Source of the DNA: Caecibacteroides pullorum
GTDB lineage: Bacteria; Bacteroidota; Bacteroidia; Bacteroidales; Bacteroidaceae
Length of the DNA: 64,000 nt
Direction: 5' to 3'
Assembly: GCF_019239235.1 (NCBI RefSeq)
Contig: NZ_JAAZTS010000008.1
Span: 1-64,000 of the forward strand
Both the position numbers and the translations under genes were made by a program. Numbering within the stretch: position 1 is the stretch's first letter; each line of letters opens with the position of its first letter. The notes under the pieces are model-generated. The model made no database searches. It saw only the letters and a program-made list of their open reading frames with translations, and was not told the DNA's origin. Of the stretch, positions 53,691-61,739 are shown in pieces.

Positions 53691-54980
53691 ATGCTGAAAA
53701 GACTTTTCGATTTTGATCCGAGGACGATGACTGTCCGCAGGGAGGTGGTAGCCGGTTTGACCACTTTCCTGACCATGGCCTATATCCTGGCCGTCAATCC
53801 CAATGTGTTGAGTTCGACGGGCATGGACCGTGACGCGCTGTTCACGACGACGGTCATTGCCTCCGTATTTGCGACATTGGTTATGGCTTTTTATGCCAAA
53901 CTGCCCTTTGCGCTGGCGCCGGGCATGGGGCTGAACGCTTTCTTTGCCTATACGGTTTGCCTGACGATGGGTTATCCCTGGCAATTTGCACTGACGGCTG
54001 TGCTGATTGAGGGAATTCTTTTCATCTTGCTGACAGCCACGGGCATTCGGGAGAGAATTGTCAATGCCCTGCCCGAGGTAATTCGCAAAGCGATAGCTCC
54101 GGGCATCGGCTTGTTCATTGCATTTATCGGTTTGCAACAGTCTGGCATCATCGTACGAAGTGAAGCTACGTTGGTGACTTTAGGCGATGTCACCAGCCCG
54201 CAGGTGGTGCTCACGTTGGTCGGTTTGCTCCTGACTTCTGTGTTGCTGGTACGCAAGGTTGCGGGGGCATTGCTCATTGGCATTTTGGTAACTACGCTCC
54301 TGGGCATACCGTTCGGAGTGACTCACTGGCAAGGTTTGTGCAGCCTGCCGCCATCGCCTGCTCCCATCGTGCTCCAGTTTGATTTTGAACACATCTGGAG
54401 CCTGGACATGCTGGTGGTGGTTTTCACGTTCTTGTTTATTGACCTTTTTGATACCATCGGTACACTGGTGGGCATGTCCGTGAAGGCGGGTATGGTGGAC
54501 AGACAGGGGAAAATCCGTCGGCTGAACCGGGCTTTTATGGCCGATGCGCTGGGAACGACGTTCGGGGCCCTTATGGGGACGAGCACTGTCACCACTGTGG
54601 TCGAGAATGCGGCCGGTGTGAACGAAGGCGGGCGCAGTGGTCTCACGGCTTTTGTGACGGCGATGGGTCTAGTGCTTGCCTTGTTCTTTGCGCCGTTCTT
54701 CCTGTCGGTGCCGACGGCGGCTACGGCTCCGGTCCTGATATTGGTGGGGCTGATGATGCTTTCCACACTGAAAGAGATTGATTTCTCCGACTATTCCCGC
54801 TCCATCTCCGCTTTCCTTTGTCTGATTATGATGCCGCTGGCCTATAGCATTTCCGAGGGTATTTCCATCGGCATGATCAGCTATGTGTTGGTGAATCTGT
54901 TGTCCGGCCACCGCAAGCGGCTCACGGTTACAATGTACATCCTGACGGTATTCTTTCTGCTAAAGTATCTTATCGGATGA
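53691..54980 (+). CDS. NCS2-family purine permease (AzgA-type)
   Basis: A 429-residue inner-membrane protein with about 12-14 transmembrane segments. Family motifs: RREVVAGLTTFLTMAYILAV at the N-terminus, APGMGLNAFFAY, IGLFIAFIGLQQSGI, LFIDLFDTIGTLVGM and GTSTVTTVVENAAGVNEGGR. The AzgA branch imports adenine, guanine or hypoxanthine with protons. It is a single gene with a promoter that follows the 21-bp repeat array, and a 23-bp repeat array follows its stop. Confidence 0.93.
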   Translation: MLKRLFDFDPRTMTVRREVVAGLTTFLTMAYILAVNPNVLSSTGMDRDALFTTTVIASVFATLVMAFYAKLPFALAPGMGLNAFFAYTVCLTMGYPWQFALTAVLIEGILFILLTATGIRERIVNALPEVIRKAIAPGIGLFIAFIGLQQSGIIVRSEATLVTLGDVTSPQVVLTLVGLLLTSVLLVRKVAGALLIGILVTTLLGIPFGVTHWQGLCSLPPSPAPIVLQFDFEHIWSLDMLVVVFTFLFIDLFDTIGTLVGMSVKAGMVDRQGKIRRLNRAFMADALGTTFGALMGTSTVTTVVENAAGVNEGGRSGLTAFVTAMGLVLALFFAPFFLSVPTAATAPVLILVGLMMLSTLKEIDFSDYSRSISAFLCLIMMPLAYSISEGISIGMISYVLVNLLSGHRKRLTVTMYILTVFFLLKYLIG

Positions 54981-55005
54981 GGAAAAGGCTGTTTCAGGCA
55001 GGTTA

Positions 55006-55120
55006 ACGCAGTGCTTTCTTGCCTTGCCATGCAGTGCTTCCTGAGGTCGTCATGCAGCACTTCCTCACCCCCTGACGAAGCACTGTGTGGAGGGTTCATG
55101 CAGCACTTCGTCAGGGCGGG
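55006..55120 (+). repeat. five-unit 23-bp tandem repeat array
   Basis: Units start at 55006, 55029, 55052, 55075 and 55098, exactly 23 bp apart. Each begins with A(C/T)G(C/A)AG(T/C)(G/A)CT and has a variable second half. Within it, CCCTGACGAAG (55070-55080) and CTTCGTCAGGG (55106-55116) also form an inverted repeat. The array fills most of the gap between the permease stop and the next promoter. Confidence 0.7.
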
Positions 55121-55164
55121 TGCAAAATACTGCTGCCGGTTGATGGATTTCTGCCGGATTACTT

Positions 55165-55172
55165 TATCTTTG
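55165..55172 (+). promoter_or_regulatory. -7 promoter box upstream of the 55195 gene
   Basis: TATCTTTG, with TTGA at 55140-55143, 21 bp upstream. Confidence 0.55.
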
Positions 55173-55194
55173 CAGGTATAAAACTGTCTGGAAC

Positions 55195-55827
55195 ATGAAC
55201 CGTATCTCTATCTTGTGTAAGCGTCCTTTCGTGCGTCTGGCCCGTTTCCGCCATCGGTGCGGTTACGGAGTGCACTCACCTTTTGCTTTCCATCTGATAA
55301 CGGGGGTCATCTACGAGACTGCACCTTATTATAAGTATGCTTCCCTGCTGGAAGGGGAGAAGTGGCAGGCAACGCAGCACCCCAGGAGCTGGAGGGAAGA
55401 ACCCTTGCGGGTGAAGCGGCTTCTGTTCCGTCTGGTTAACTATGCGCGGCCGGAAACGATTGTCGATGCGGGACCTCTGTCCGCTTCGGGGCTCTATCTG
55501 AAGGCGGGTAGGGAAGGGGCGGCTTATACGGCAGCTGCGGAGTTGGACGAACTGTTCCTGGAGGCGGGCGTTCCTGTCGATTTTCTTTATCTGCACGACT
55601 GGCGGCGTCCCGACTTTGTGGAGGAAGTGTTCCGTCTGTGCGTGGGGCGGGCTCGTGGCTGCTCGGTATTTGTCATCGAAGGCATCCGCTACACGTCGGC
55701 CATGCGCAGGCTGTGGGACGCCATGAGGCAGGACGAACGCTGCGGCATCACGTTCGACCTCTACGACTTGGGCATCATCTTTTTCGACCGGACGAAGATA
55801 AAACAACATTATCTGGTAAACTTTTGA
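55195..55827 (+). CDS. conserved Bacteroidetes protein, methyltransferase-like fold
   Basis: A 210-residue cytoplasmic protein with the diagnostic N-terminal motif [20 protein letters not shown] found in a Bacteroidetes family often described as SAM-dependent methyltransferase-like. A reduced Rossmann-type core follows ([54 protein letters not shown]). The glycine-rich SAM loop is weak ([10 protein letters not shown]), so activity is uncertain. It lies 37 bp before the cobalamin adenosyltransferase gene and is probably co-transcribed with it. Confidence 0.7.
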   Translation: MNRISILCKRPFVRLARFRHRCGYGVHSPFAFHLITGVIYETAPYYKYASLLEGEKWQATQHPRSWREEPLRVKRLLFRLVNYARPETIVDAGPLSASGLYLKAGREGAAYTAAAELDELFLEAGVPVDFLYLHDWRRPDFVEEVFRLCVGRARGCSVFVIEGIRYTSAMRRLWDAMRQDERCGITFDLYDLGIIFFDRTKIKQHYLVNF

Positions 55828-55864
55828 AGCCTTCGGGCTGTTAATGCTTAAAACATATACTGAT

Positions 55865-56428
55865 ATGAAGAAAAGTCTGATATACACACGTACGGGTGAC
55901 AGCGGCAAGACGTCGCTCGTGGGAGGGATGCGTGTTCCCAAAACACATGTCCGTTTGGAAGCGTATGGCACGGTGGACGAGCTGAATTCTTTTCTGGGGC
56001 TGCTGGTTTCCCGTTTGTCCAACGATGAAGATAAGGCTTTTGTGCAATGGGTGCAGAACAGTCTGTTTGTCGTAGGCAGTTATCTGGCTACCGATAGTGA
56101 AAAAACAGAACTCCGTGCAGCCAGTATCGTTACCCCCGAACAGGTGGAAAAGGTGGAGGCGGAGATCGACCGTCTGGACAGCCTGCTCCCGCCGTTGAAG
56201 GCATTTGTGCTGCCGGGAGGTGATGAGGTAGCAGCGCTTTGTCACGTCTGCCGTACGGTCTGTCGACGTGCTGAGCGTCGTATTTTGGCGTTGGCGGAAG
56301 AGGTACATGTGGCGGACGAATTGTTGGCTTATGTGAACCGTTTGTCCGACTATCTGTTCGTTCTTTCCCGAAAAATCAACCTGGATAATAAAAAAGACGA
56401 AATATTTTGGCAGAATAGTTGCAAGTGA
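55865..56428 (+). CDS. PduO-type cob(I)alamin adenosyltransferase
   Basis: A 187-residue enzyme that transfers the adenosyl group of ATP to cob(I)alamin. The start at 55865 ([20 protein letters not shown]) matches the family; an in-frame Met lies 21 bp upstream at 55844. Motifs: the ATP-binding [27 protein letters not shown], and [24 protein letters not shown]. The protein is a helical-bundle trimer in known homologues. Bacteroides salvages corrinoids, so this supplies adenosylcobalamin for mutases. Confidence 0.95.
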   Translation: MKKSLIYTRTGDSGKTSLVGGMRVPKTHVRLEAYGTVDELNSFLGLLVSRLSNDEDKAFVQWVQNSLFVVGSYLATDSEKTELRAASIVTPEQVEKVEAEIDRLDSLLPPLKAFVLPGGDEVAALCHVCRTVCRRAERRILALAEEVHVADELLAYVNRLSDYLFVLSRKINLDNKKDEIFWQNSCK

Positions 56429-56440
56429 AATAAAATGTTA

Positions 56441-56448
56441 TACTTTTG
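56441..56448 (+). promoter_or_regulatory. -7 promoter box of the DUF2795-like gene
   Basis: TACTTTTG with TTGC at 56419-56422, 18 bp upstream. Confidence 0.55.
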
Positions 56449-56500
56449 CCGAAAATATTGAGAAAAGAATATTGTACACAAACTTAAAGGCTTAGAAACT

Positions 56501-56722
56501 ATGTATTGGACATTGGAATTGGCATCGAAGCTGGAAGATGCCCCTTGGCCGGCAACTAAGGATGAACTGATTGATTATGCTATGCGTTCGGGTGCTCCGC
56601 TTGAAGTGATTGAAAATTTGCAGGAGATGGAAGATGAAGGCGAGATATATGAAAGCATTGAAGATATCTGGCCTGATTATCCAAGCAAGGAAGATTTCTT
56701 CTTTAACGAAGAGGAGTATTGA
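56501..56722 (+). CDS. small acidic DUF2795-like protein
   Basis: A 73-residue acidic protein. The core WPATKDELIDYAMRSGAPLEVIENLQEM matches the DUF2795 pattern, and an acidic, aromatic tail follows (DIWPDYPSKEDFFFNEEEY). It has its own promoter and a strong terminator 50 bp after the stop, so it is a single-gene unit. The function is unknown. Confidence 0.85.
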   Translation: MYWTLELASKLEDAPWPATKDELIDYAMRSGAPLEVIENLQEMEDEGEIYESIEDIWPDYPSKEDFFFNEEEY

Positions 56723-56772
56723 TTACGCATATCTGAAGCAACAGCATTGCAGCAAATTAAATTAGAAATAAG

Positions 56773-56820
56773 GAAAGGTGGTTCTGAAGGTCGGAGTTTA
56801 CGGCCTGCTGACCACCTTTC
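56773..56820 (+). terminator. rho-independent terminator after the DUF2795-like gene
   Basis: GAAAGGTGGT (56773-56782) pairs with ACCACCTTTC (56811-56820), followed by TCTTTTTTTG. The helicase gene begins only 34 bp later. Confidence 0.85.
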
Positions 56821-56853
56821 TCTTTTTTTGTTACATCGTATTTCAGGAATATC

Positions 56854-59283
56854 ATGATTGCACGAAATATGAACGGATGCCGCCTGCCGGTATTGGACGG
56901 CCATGGCTCACCCTTTGAGTGTCGGGATGAGGTAAGCAGGCTTCTGAATGAAGTATACGGGTATCGGCAGTTCCGTGATCTGGAGATATACAAGGACTTG
57001 TTCGGCGGGAAGGATAAAGTCGTTCTGTCGCAGGGACACTTAGTCGAACACGTCATTCGGGAAGCCGAAAAGGCTAAAGACGATCGTGAACGGCCGGACA
57101 ATGTCCTGCTGACGGCTCCGACAGGGTCGGGCAAGTCGTTGCTTTTTCAGCTGCCCGGCATTTATCTGGGGCAGGCATACGGACTGCTTACGCTCATCGT
57201 TTCCCCTCTGAAGGCTCTGATTGTCGATCAGGTAGAGGGATTGCAGGATCTGGGTTACGAGCGTGTGGCATACGCTTCGTCCGACTTGTCGCCCGAACAG
57301 AAAGCTGAGGTATATCGCCGGGTGCGCGAGGGTGAGGTGGACCTGTTCTATCTCTCGCCCGAGTTGTTGCTGTCCTACGACATCCATCACTTTGTGGGCG
57401 ACCGTCGTATTGGGCTTGTCGTAGTCGATGAGGCTCATACGGTGACTACCTGGGGCAAGGAATTTCGTGTAGACTATTGGTTCCTGGGGCGTTATCTTTC
57501 CGGCTTGAAACAGACATTGGGCTATGACTTCCCGCTGTTTGCCCTGACGGCTACGGCAGTATGGAATCCGTCGGGCGACAACGATATGGTTTTCGAGACG
57601 GTCCGTTCGTTGCAGATGGAACCCTGTGTGCTCTATATTGGTACGGTGAAGCGTCGGAATATTGGTTTTGACATCCGCCAGTTGCAGCTGGAGGAAGGGG
57701 AAACTTACGACAAGGCCAAGCAGCGTGCCGTTTCTGCCCGTGTAGACGACTATCTGGACGGGCATAAGACGTTGCTCTATTATCCCTTTGCCGGTGGGAT
57801 CGACATGCGGATCAAGTCGTGGGTGAAGCCTGCCGACTGGCCTTTGGTCGCTTCCTACTACGGGAAGAAGGACAAGGTGCAGAAGGCTGCCATTGTAGAC
57901 GCCTTTAAGGATGGCAGTAAGCGGCTGATCGTGGCTACCAAGGCTTTTGGTATGGGGGTGGACATCAGTGATATCGACCGTGTCTACCATGTGGCTCCTT
58001 CGAGTACGTTTGTCGATTACGTGCAGGAGGTCGGACGCGCTGCCCGTGATGCATCCGTGCAAGGCATTTCGGCCACCGATTTCCACGAACGCGATTTCTA
58101 TTATATGAACCGTCTGCATCAGACGGGAGCTATTGCCCAGGAACAGTTGGCACTGATTCTGCAGAAACTCATCGAGGTATATCACATGAAAGGACGGAAG
58201 CAGGAGATGCTGGTGTCGCTTTCCGACTTCGAGTTTGTGGTGAAACTGCCGCGTACAAAGAATAAACTGGAGTATGAAACGGAACTGGGACAATTTGTAA
58301 AGACCGCTTTGCTATGGCTCGAGGAAGACGTGCAGAAACGTTTTGGCTCCCGCTTGCTGGAGGTCAGTCCGCAGAATTTGCTGGTGGAAGGCTATGTGCA
58401 GGACAAGACGGGAGATGCGTTTGCCCGTGCGTATGCCGATTATCTGACTCCGGTGGAAGGAGAGGAGGGTGTTTACCTGGCCCGTCTCGATCGCCTGTGG
58501 GAAGAGCGTTTCCCCGAATTGGGTTATAAGGAATTCAAACAGAAACTGAACAACGGTACGCTGTGCGAAGGTGCACGTCCGGTTGCCGTAGGCAAGCATG
58601 AGGTGCTGCTGAAGGAAGACGCCGATACGCTTCGCAGTCGTATGGACGAGCTGTTCAAGAGTCTGGTTACGCTGCTGAAAACAGCTTTACAGAAGAGTAA
58701 GGGGCGTTTCGATGAAGAAGCCTTGCGTGCCGTCTTTGCCGAACATGCGATGGATGTCCGTTCGGCCAAGCGCTTCATTGGTTCCCTGCTCGAGAGCCGT
58801 ACGGAGGAAGGGCGAAGCGTGAGTTATATCAGCAGCCAGAAGAAAAAGGAGTCCAACGAACTTTCGTTTACCGTAACCCGTGGCTTCGATCTGTTGCTTT
58901 CGCGTTATCAGAAGTTGTTCGCCCAGCGTATCACAGGGCATAAGGGTGACCGTTTGCAGTTCTACTGTACGCCGTTTTCCGATTTGAACATGTTGCTTAA
59001 CCTGCTTTCCATGCTGGGTGGCTTGTCGTTCAGTGTGGCAGGGGGCGGTACGCCGTGCGTTCATGTACGCATCAACGATGCGGATAGGCTGGAAAAGCTG
59101 GCGGCAGCCGACGGTTATCGTAATCTGATTCTAGATGCTAATGAACGCATTTTCCAGGAACAGATTGAGCTGTTTACGATGTTTTTCGGTACCGATCGTA
59201 TGACCGACGAGCAGCGTTGGAACTTCATTGAAGATTATTTTACCGGCATGTCGGTGGAGGAGCTGAAGAAGAAGTATTGTTAG
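56854..59283 (+). CDS. RecQ-like superfamily 2 DNA helicase
   Basis: An 809-residue helicase. Motif I is LLTAPTGSGKSLLFQLPG, motif Ia SPLKALIVDQVEGL, motif II VVVDEAHTVTTWG, motif III FALTATAVWN, motif V ATKAFGMGVDISDI, and motif VI VQEVGRAARD, where RecQ usually has GRAGRD. The RecQ zinc-binding cysteines and HRDC domain are not seen. Instead there are about 350 residues of mostly helical C-terminal sequence that I do not recognise, ending in FTGMSVEELKKKYC. It stands alone behind a terminator without an obvious TAnnTTTG box. It could serve DNA repair or be an orphan defence-type helicase. Confidence 0.82.
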   Translation: MIARNMNGCRLPVLDGHGSPFECRDEVSRLLNEVYGYRQFRDLEIYKDLFGGKDKVVLSQGHLVEHVIREAEKAKDDRERPDNVLLTAPTGSGKSLLFQLPGIYLGQAYGLLTLIVSPLKALIVDQVEGLQDLGYERVAYASSDLSPEQKAEVYRRVREGEVDLFYLSPELLLSYDIHHFVGDRRIGLVVVDEAHTVTTWGKEFRVDYWFLGRYLSGLKQTLGYDFPLFALTATAVWNPSGDNDMVFETVRSLQMEPCVLYIGTVKRRNIGFDIRQLQLEEGETYDKAKQRAVSARVDDYLDGHKTLLYYPFAGGIDMRIKSWVKPADWPLVASYYGKKDKVQKAAIVDAFKDGSKRLIVATKAFGMGVDISDIDRVYHVAPSSTFVDYVQEVGRAARDASVQGISATDFHERDFYYMNRLHQTGAIAQEQLALILQKLIEVYHMKGRKQEMLVSLSDFEFVVKLPRTKNKLEYETELGQFVKTALLWLEEDVQKRFGSRLLEVSPQNLLVEGYVQDKTGDAFARAYADYLTPVEGEEGVYLARLDRLWEERFPELGYKEFKQKLNNGTLCEGARPVAVGKHEVLLKEDADTLRSRMDELFKSLVTLLKTALQKSKGRFDEEALRAVFAEHAMDVRSAKRFIGSLLESRTEEGRSVSYISSQKKKESNELSFTVTRGFDLLLSRYQKLFAQRITGHKGDRLQFYCTPFSDLNMLLNLLSMLGGLSFSVAGGGTPCVHVRINDADRLEKLAAADGYRNLILDANERIFQEQIELFTMFFGTDRMTDEQRWNFIEDYFTGMSVEELKKKYC

Positions 59284-59329
59284 CGTTTTGTGTTGGGCAG
59301 TAGGCAGTTAGTGTTTATTTACTTGCCGT

Positions 59330-59833
59330 TTACCGTTCATCGCCAATCTTCTGGTACGCCAACCGTTCGTCGCCGTTCAGCAGGTAGATGATGCCGCAAT
59401 AGCGGAAACTGTGTTTTTGCAGGATGTGTTGCAAGATGAGGTTGTCGCGGTGGGTGTCTGCTCGCAAGTTCTGTATTTGGGTGTAGCACCACTCCAGGCA
59501 GGCGGCGGCTACACCGTGGCTGTCTTCTGTACTGGCCAGGCGGTGGATGGTGGCATAAGGACGTTCGTCGTCCAACCATTGTCCCTCGTAGATGCGGGCA
59601 TAAGTAGGATCTTTGCCAGGGATGAAGGTAAAGGTCCCGATGATATCTCCCTTTTCGTCCAGACAGACATAGCTGTGACCGGCTTCGATATCTTTTTTTA
59701 TTAAATCCCGGCTGGGATAACTTCCCGTCCATTGTTTCAGGTTCCCACTTTTACGCATGATGCGTTTACCCTGTTCAAAGATGTTCATCAGGTGGTCTAT
59801 GTCTTCTAGTTGAGTCTTTCTGATTTGTATCAT
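59330..59833 (-). CDS. GNAT-family N-acetyltransferase
   Basis: A 167-residue acetyltransferase. The N-terminal IRKTQLEDIDHLMNIFEQGK, the central DIIGTFTFIPG strand and the late NLILQHILQKHSFRYCGIIYL block fit the GNAT fold with its acetyl-CoA site. The RLAST...HGVAAACL segment, about residues 98-112, corresponds to the cofactor-binding turn. The start lies 9 bp after the beta-lactamase stop, so the two genes are co-transcribed. The substrate is unknown. Confidence 0.85.
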   Translation of the reverse strand: MIQIRKTQLEDIDHLMNIFEQGKRIMRKSGNLKQWTGSYPSRDLIKKDIEAGHSYVCLDEKGDIIGTFTFIPGKDPTYARIYEGQWLDDERPYATIHRLASTEDSHGVAAACLEWCYTQIQNLRADTHRDNLILQHILQKHSFRYCGIIYLLNGDERLAYQKIGDER

Positions 59834-59842
59834 GGTGAGTAA

Positions 59843-60760
59843 TCAATATTTTTGCAGGTGGTTGAATACGATTTTGGATATTTGTCCGATGATTTCCTCC
59901 GTATGTGTGGCATTGTATCCCGAATCTTTTACAAAAACGGCCAGGATATAGCGGGTTCCATCGGATAGGGTGATGAATCCGAGGTCGTTGGTCGCTCCAA
60001 TACGGCCGTCTGCCGTGGTATATCCGCTACCGGTCTTGTGGCCAATAAAGGCTTTCGTATCATGTAGTGGGGCGGGAAGTCGTTTCATGCCGGTCTGGCA
60101 ACTAGTCATTGTTCCCTTTATGAAAGCTTTGTAAGGCTCCTTTATGAGATCAGTTTCCAGAAAGTGTTTCAAGAGGCTGGCTGCTGCATAAGGTGTACTC
60201 CAGTTGCCTTTGCTGAGGTGATGGCCTTTCTGCATATCAGCTTCGGTATAGGCAATGCCGAAATCTTCTGTCAGTCCCTGGCTCCTGATAAAACGGTCTG
60301 TCTCGGTAGGCGATACGAGACGGTCGAACAAAATGTCACAGGCATTGTTGTCACTTTGCTGCAGCGTGTATTCCAACAGCTCCCGGACACTGATATCCAT
60401 CCCATTTACGTACTCTTCTTGCAGATATCTGTCTCTGAGCGGGCTCCAGGTATTAGGTTTCAAATCGGCGGGCGTGATGTGAAGCAGGGTGTCGAGTGAT
60501 TGGTTGTGGTGGTGTAGATAGTTGCATACGGCCAGTGCCTGATGGAACTTGAATACACTCATCATTTCGTAGTGTTGGCGGTTGTTGAGTGTCAGGCTGT
60601 CTCCGTTTTCCAGCAAGAGAGCGATACCGATTTGTGCATCCAATGTGTCTGTATAAGCCTGGAGCTCCGTACGTAGTTGTGTTTGCCAGTCTGTGGTAGG
60701 ACGGCATCCGTGAATTGTTAAAAAGATAGCCGTCAGGGCGGCGATAATGAACATTTTCAT
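59843..60760 (-). CDS. class A (A2-type) beta-lactamase
   Basis: A 305-residue exported serine beta-lactamase. A lipobox-like signal end (IHGC, Cys19) suggests membrane anchoring. Catalytic motifs: S68-V-F-K71 (SxxK), QSDNNACD (SDN loop), EADM in the omega-loop region with the general-base Glu, as in Bacteroides A2 enzymes, and HKTGSG (KTG). The extended length and the HQALAV helix resemble the CepA/CblA/CfxA group, but it is divergent and may be species-specific. It is transcribed with a GNAT gene, and a tRNA terminator lies just upstream. Confidence 0.93.
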   Translation of the reverse strand: MKMFIIAALTAIFLTIHGCRPTTDWQTQLRTELQAYTDTLDAQIGIALLLENGDSLTLNNRQHYEMMSVFKFHQALAVCNYLHHHNQSLDTLLHITPADLKPNTWSPLRDRYLQEEYVNGMDISVRELLEYTLQQSDNNACDILFDRLVSPTETDRFIRSQGLTEDFGIAYTEADMQKGHHLSKGNWSTPYAAASLLKHFLETDLIKEPYKAFIKGTMTSCQTGMKRLPAPLHDTKAFIGHKTGSGYTTADGRIGATNDLGFITLSDGTRYILAVFVKDSGYNATHTEEIIGQISKIVFNHLQKY

Positions 60761-60780
60761 GGTGCATGATGTTTATGAAG

Positions 60781-60822
60781 AAAAAAGGATGCAAATCTTG
60801 TAATGAGACTTACATCCTTTTT
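60781..60822 (-). terminator. terminator after tRNA-Ser
   Basis: AAAAAAGGATG (60781-60791) pairs with CATCCTTTTT (60813-60822); on the minus strand this follows the tRNA directly and ends in a U-run. Confidence 0.8.
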
Positions 60823-60824
60823 AG

Positions 60825-60911
60825 CGGAAAGACAGGGATTCGAACCCTGGGAACAGTTGCCCGTTCACCGCATTTCGAGTGCGGCCCGATCGACCACTCC
60901 GGCATCTTTCC
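60825..60911 (-). tRNA. tRNA-Ser (anticodon CGA)
   Basis: Read on the minus strand: acceptor GGAAAGA pairs with TCTTTCC, the D-arm has CGGAGTGGTCGATCGGG, and anticodon stem CCGCA/TGCGG encloses loop CTCGAAA with anticodon CGA. A long variable arm (GAACGGGCAACTGTTC) and T-arm CAGGGTTCGAATCCCTG fit tRNA-Ser. The discriminator is G and CCA is not encoded. Confidence 0.96.
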
Positions 60912-60977
60912 TTGGTTTGGTCGTGCAAAGGTAGTAGTTTTCTGTTAGATTGTACTCTTTTCGTGGAATATTTTACA

Positions 60978-60985
60978 TATATTTG
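60978..60985 (+). promoter_or_regulatory. -7 promoter box of the outer-membrane barrel gene
   Basis: TATATTTG, 24 bp before the start. Confidence 0.55.
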
Positions 60986-61008
60986 CCCAAAACTTTAAAT
61001 GAAAGAAT

Positions 61009-61653
61009 ATGAAAAAGGTTTTTAGTATTTTATTAGTAGCCATGTGCTGGTTGGCATTGGCTACGCCTGCTCAGGCTCAGCTTAAATGGGGCGTGAAAGG
61101 TGGTGTGAATATGTCGAAGATTGACTGGAATGGTGGATATGAAGGAAATAAGGACAATAGTGCTGGTTTCTTTATTGGTCCGATGGCCGAATTTACAATA
61201 CCTGTTATCGGTTTGGGTATCGATGGAGCTGTAATGTACTCACAGCGTGGTAATGAAGTTAATCTGATACAAGATTCTGAAGTGATAACAATGGATGCTA
61301 AGCAGCAAGGTATTGAGATTCCTGTTAATCTGAAATATACTATTGGATTAGGTAGCCTTTTGGGGATTTATGTGGCTGCGGGCCCTGATTTCTTCTTTAA
61401 TTTTAAGGATACGAAGCTAAAAGGACTAGGTAATACACTGAATGGAGAGAATGTCATAGAATCCAAGAAAGCTCAGGTAGGTGTTAATCTTGGTGCCGGT
61501 CTGAAGTTATTTCAGCATTTGCAGATAGGCTTTAATTATCAGATCCCATTGGGAGACAGTTTCTCGACGGGTGAAGCGTTGAAGGCAATAAAGGATGATC
61601 TTGTCAGTGGAAAAACTAAAACTTGGCAAATCTCATTAGCATATCTGTTTTAG
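61009..61653 (+). CDS. outer-membrane beta-barrel (porin-family) protein
   Basis: A 214-residue protein with a signal peptide ending at PAQAQ. The mature part begins LKWGVKGGVNMSKIDW, the start of the PF13568-type barrel, and alternates strands to a terminal aromatic (ISLAYLF), the BAM recognition end. It is a small eight-stranded outer-membrane barrel of unknown specificity. A single-gene unit with its own promoter and terminator. Confidence 0.88.
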   Translation: MKKVFSILLVAMCWLALATPAQAQLKWGVKGGVNMSKIDWNGGYEGNKDNSAGFFIGPMAEFTIPVIGLGIDGAVMYSQRGNEVNLIQDSEVITMDAKQQGIEIPVNLKYTIGLGSLLGIYVAAGPDFFFNFKDTKLKGLGNTLNGENVIESKKAQVGVNLGAGLKLFQHLQIGFNYQIPLGDSFSTGEALKAIKDDLVSGKTKTWQISLAYLF

Positions 61654-61680
61654 AAAAGACAATTAGTTTGATAAGTCAAT

Positions 61681-61711
61681 GGCGCTGCCAATCTTTTTGA
61701 TTGGTGGCGCT
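61681..61711 (+). terminator. terminator after the outer-membrane barrel gene
   Basis: GGCGCTGCCAATC (61681-61693) pairs with GATTGGTGGCGCT (61699-61711) using three G-U pairs, followed by GTTTTTTTG. Confidence 0.85.
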
Positions 61712-61723
61712 GTTTTTTTGTCG

Positions 61724-61731
61724 TATCTTTG
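61724..61731 (+). promoter_or_regulatory. -7 promoter box of priA
   Basis: TATCTTTG, only 8 bp before the priA ATG, so the transcript would be nearly leaderless. Confidence 0.5.
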
Positions 61732-61739
61732 CACTCACG

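Noticed and set aside
57040..58293. 417-codon minus-strand frame inside the helicase gene
   Set aside because: Antisense shadow of the helicase, which has all SF2 motifs in the plus frame.
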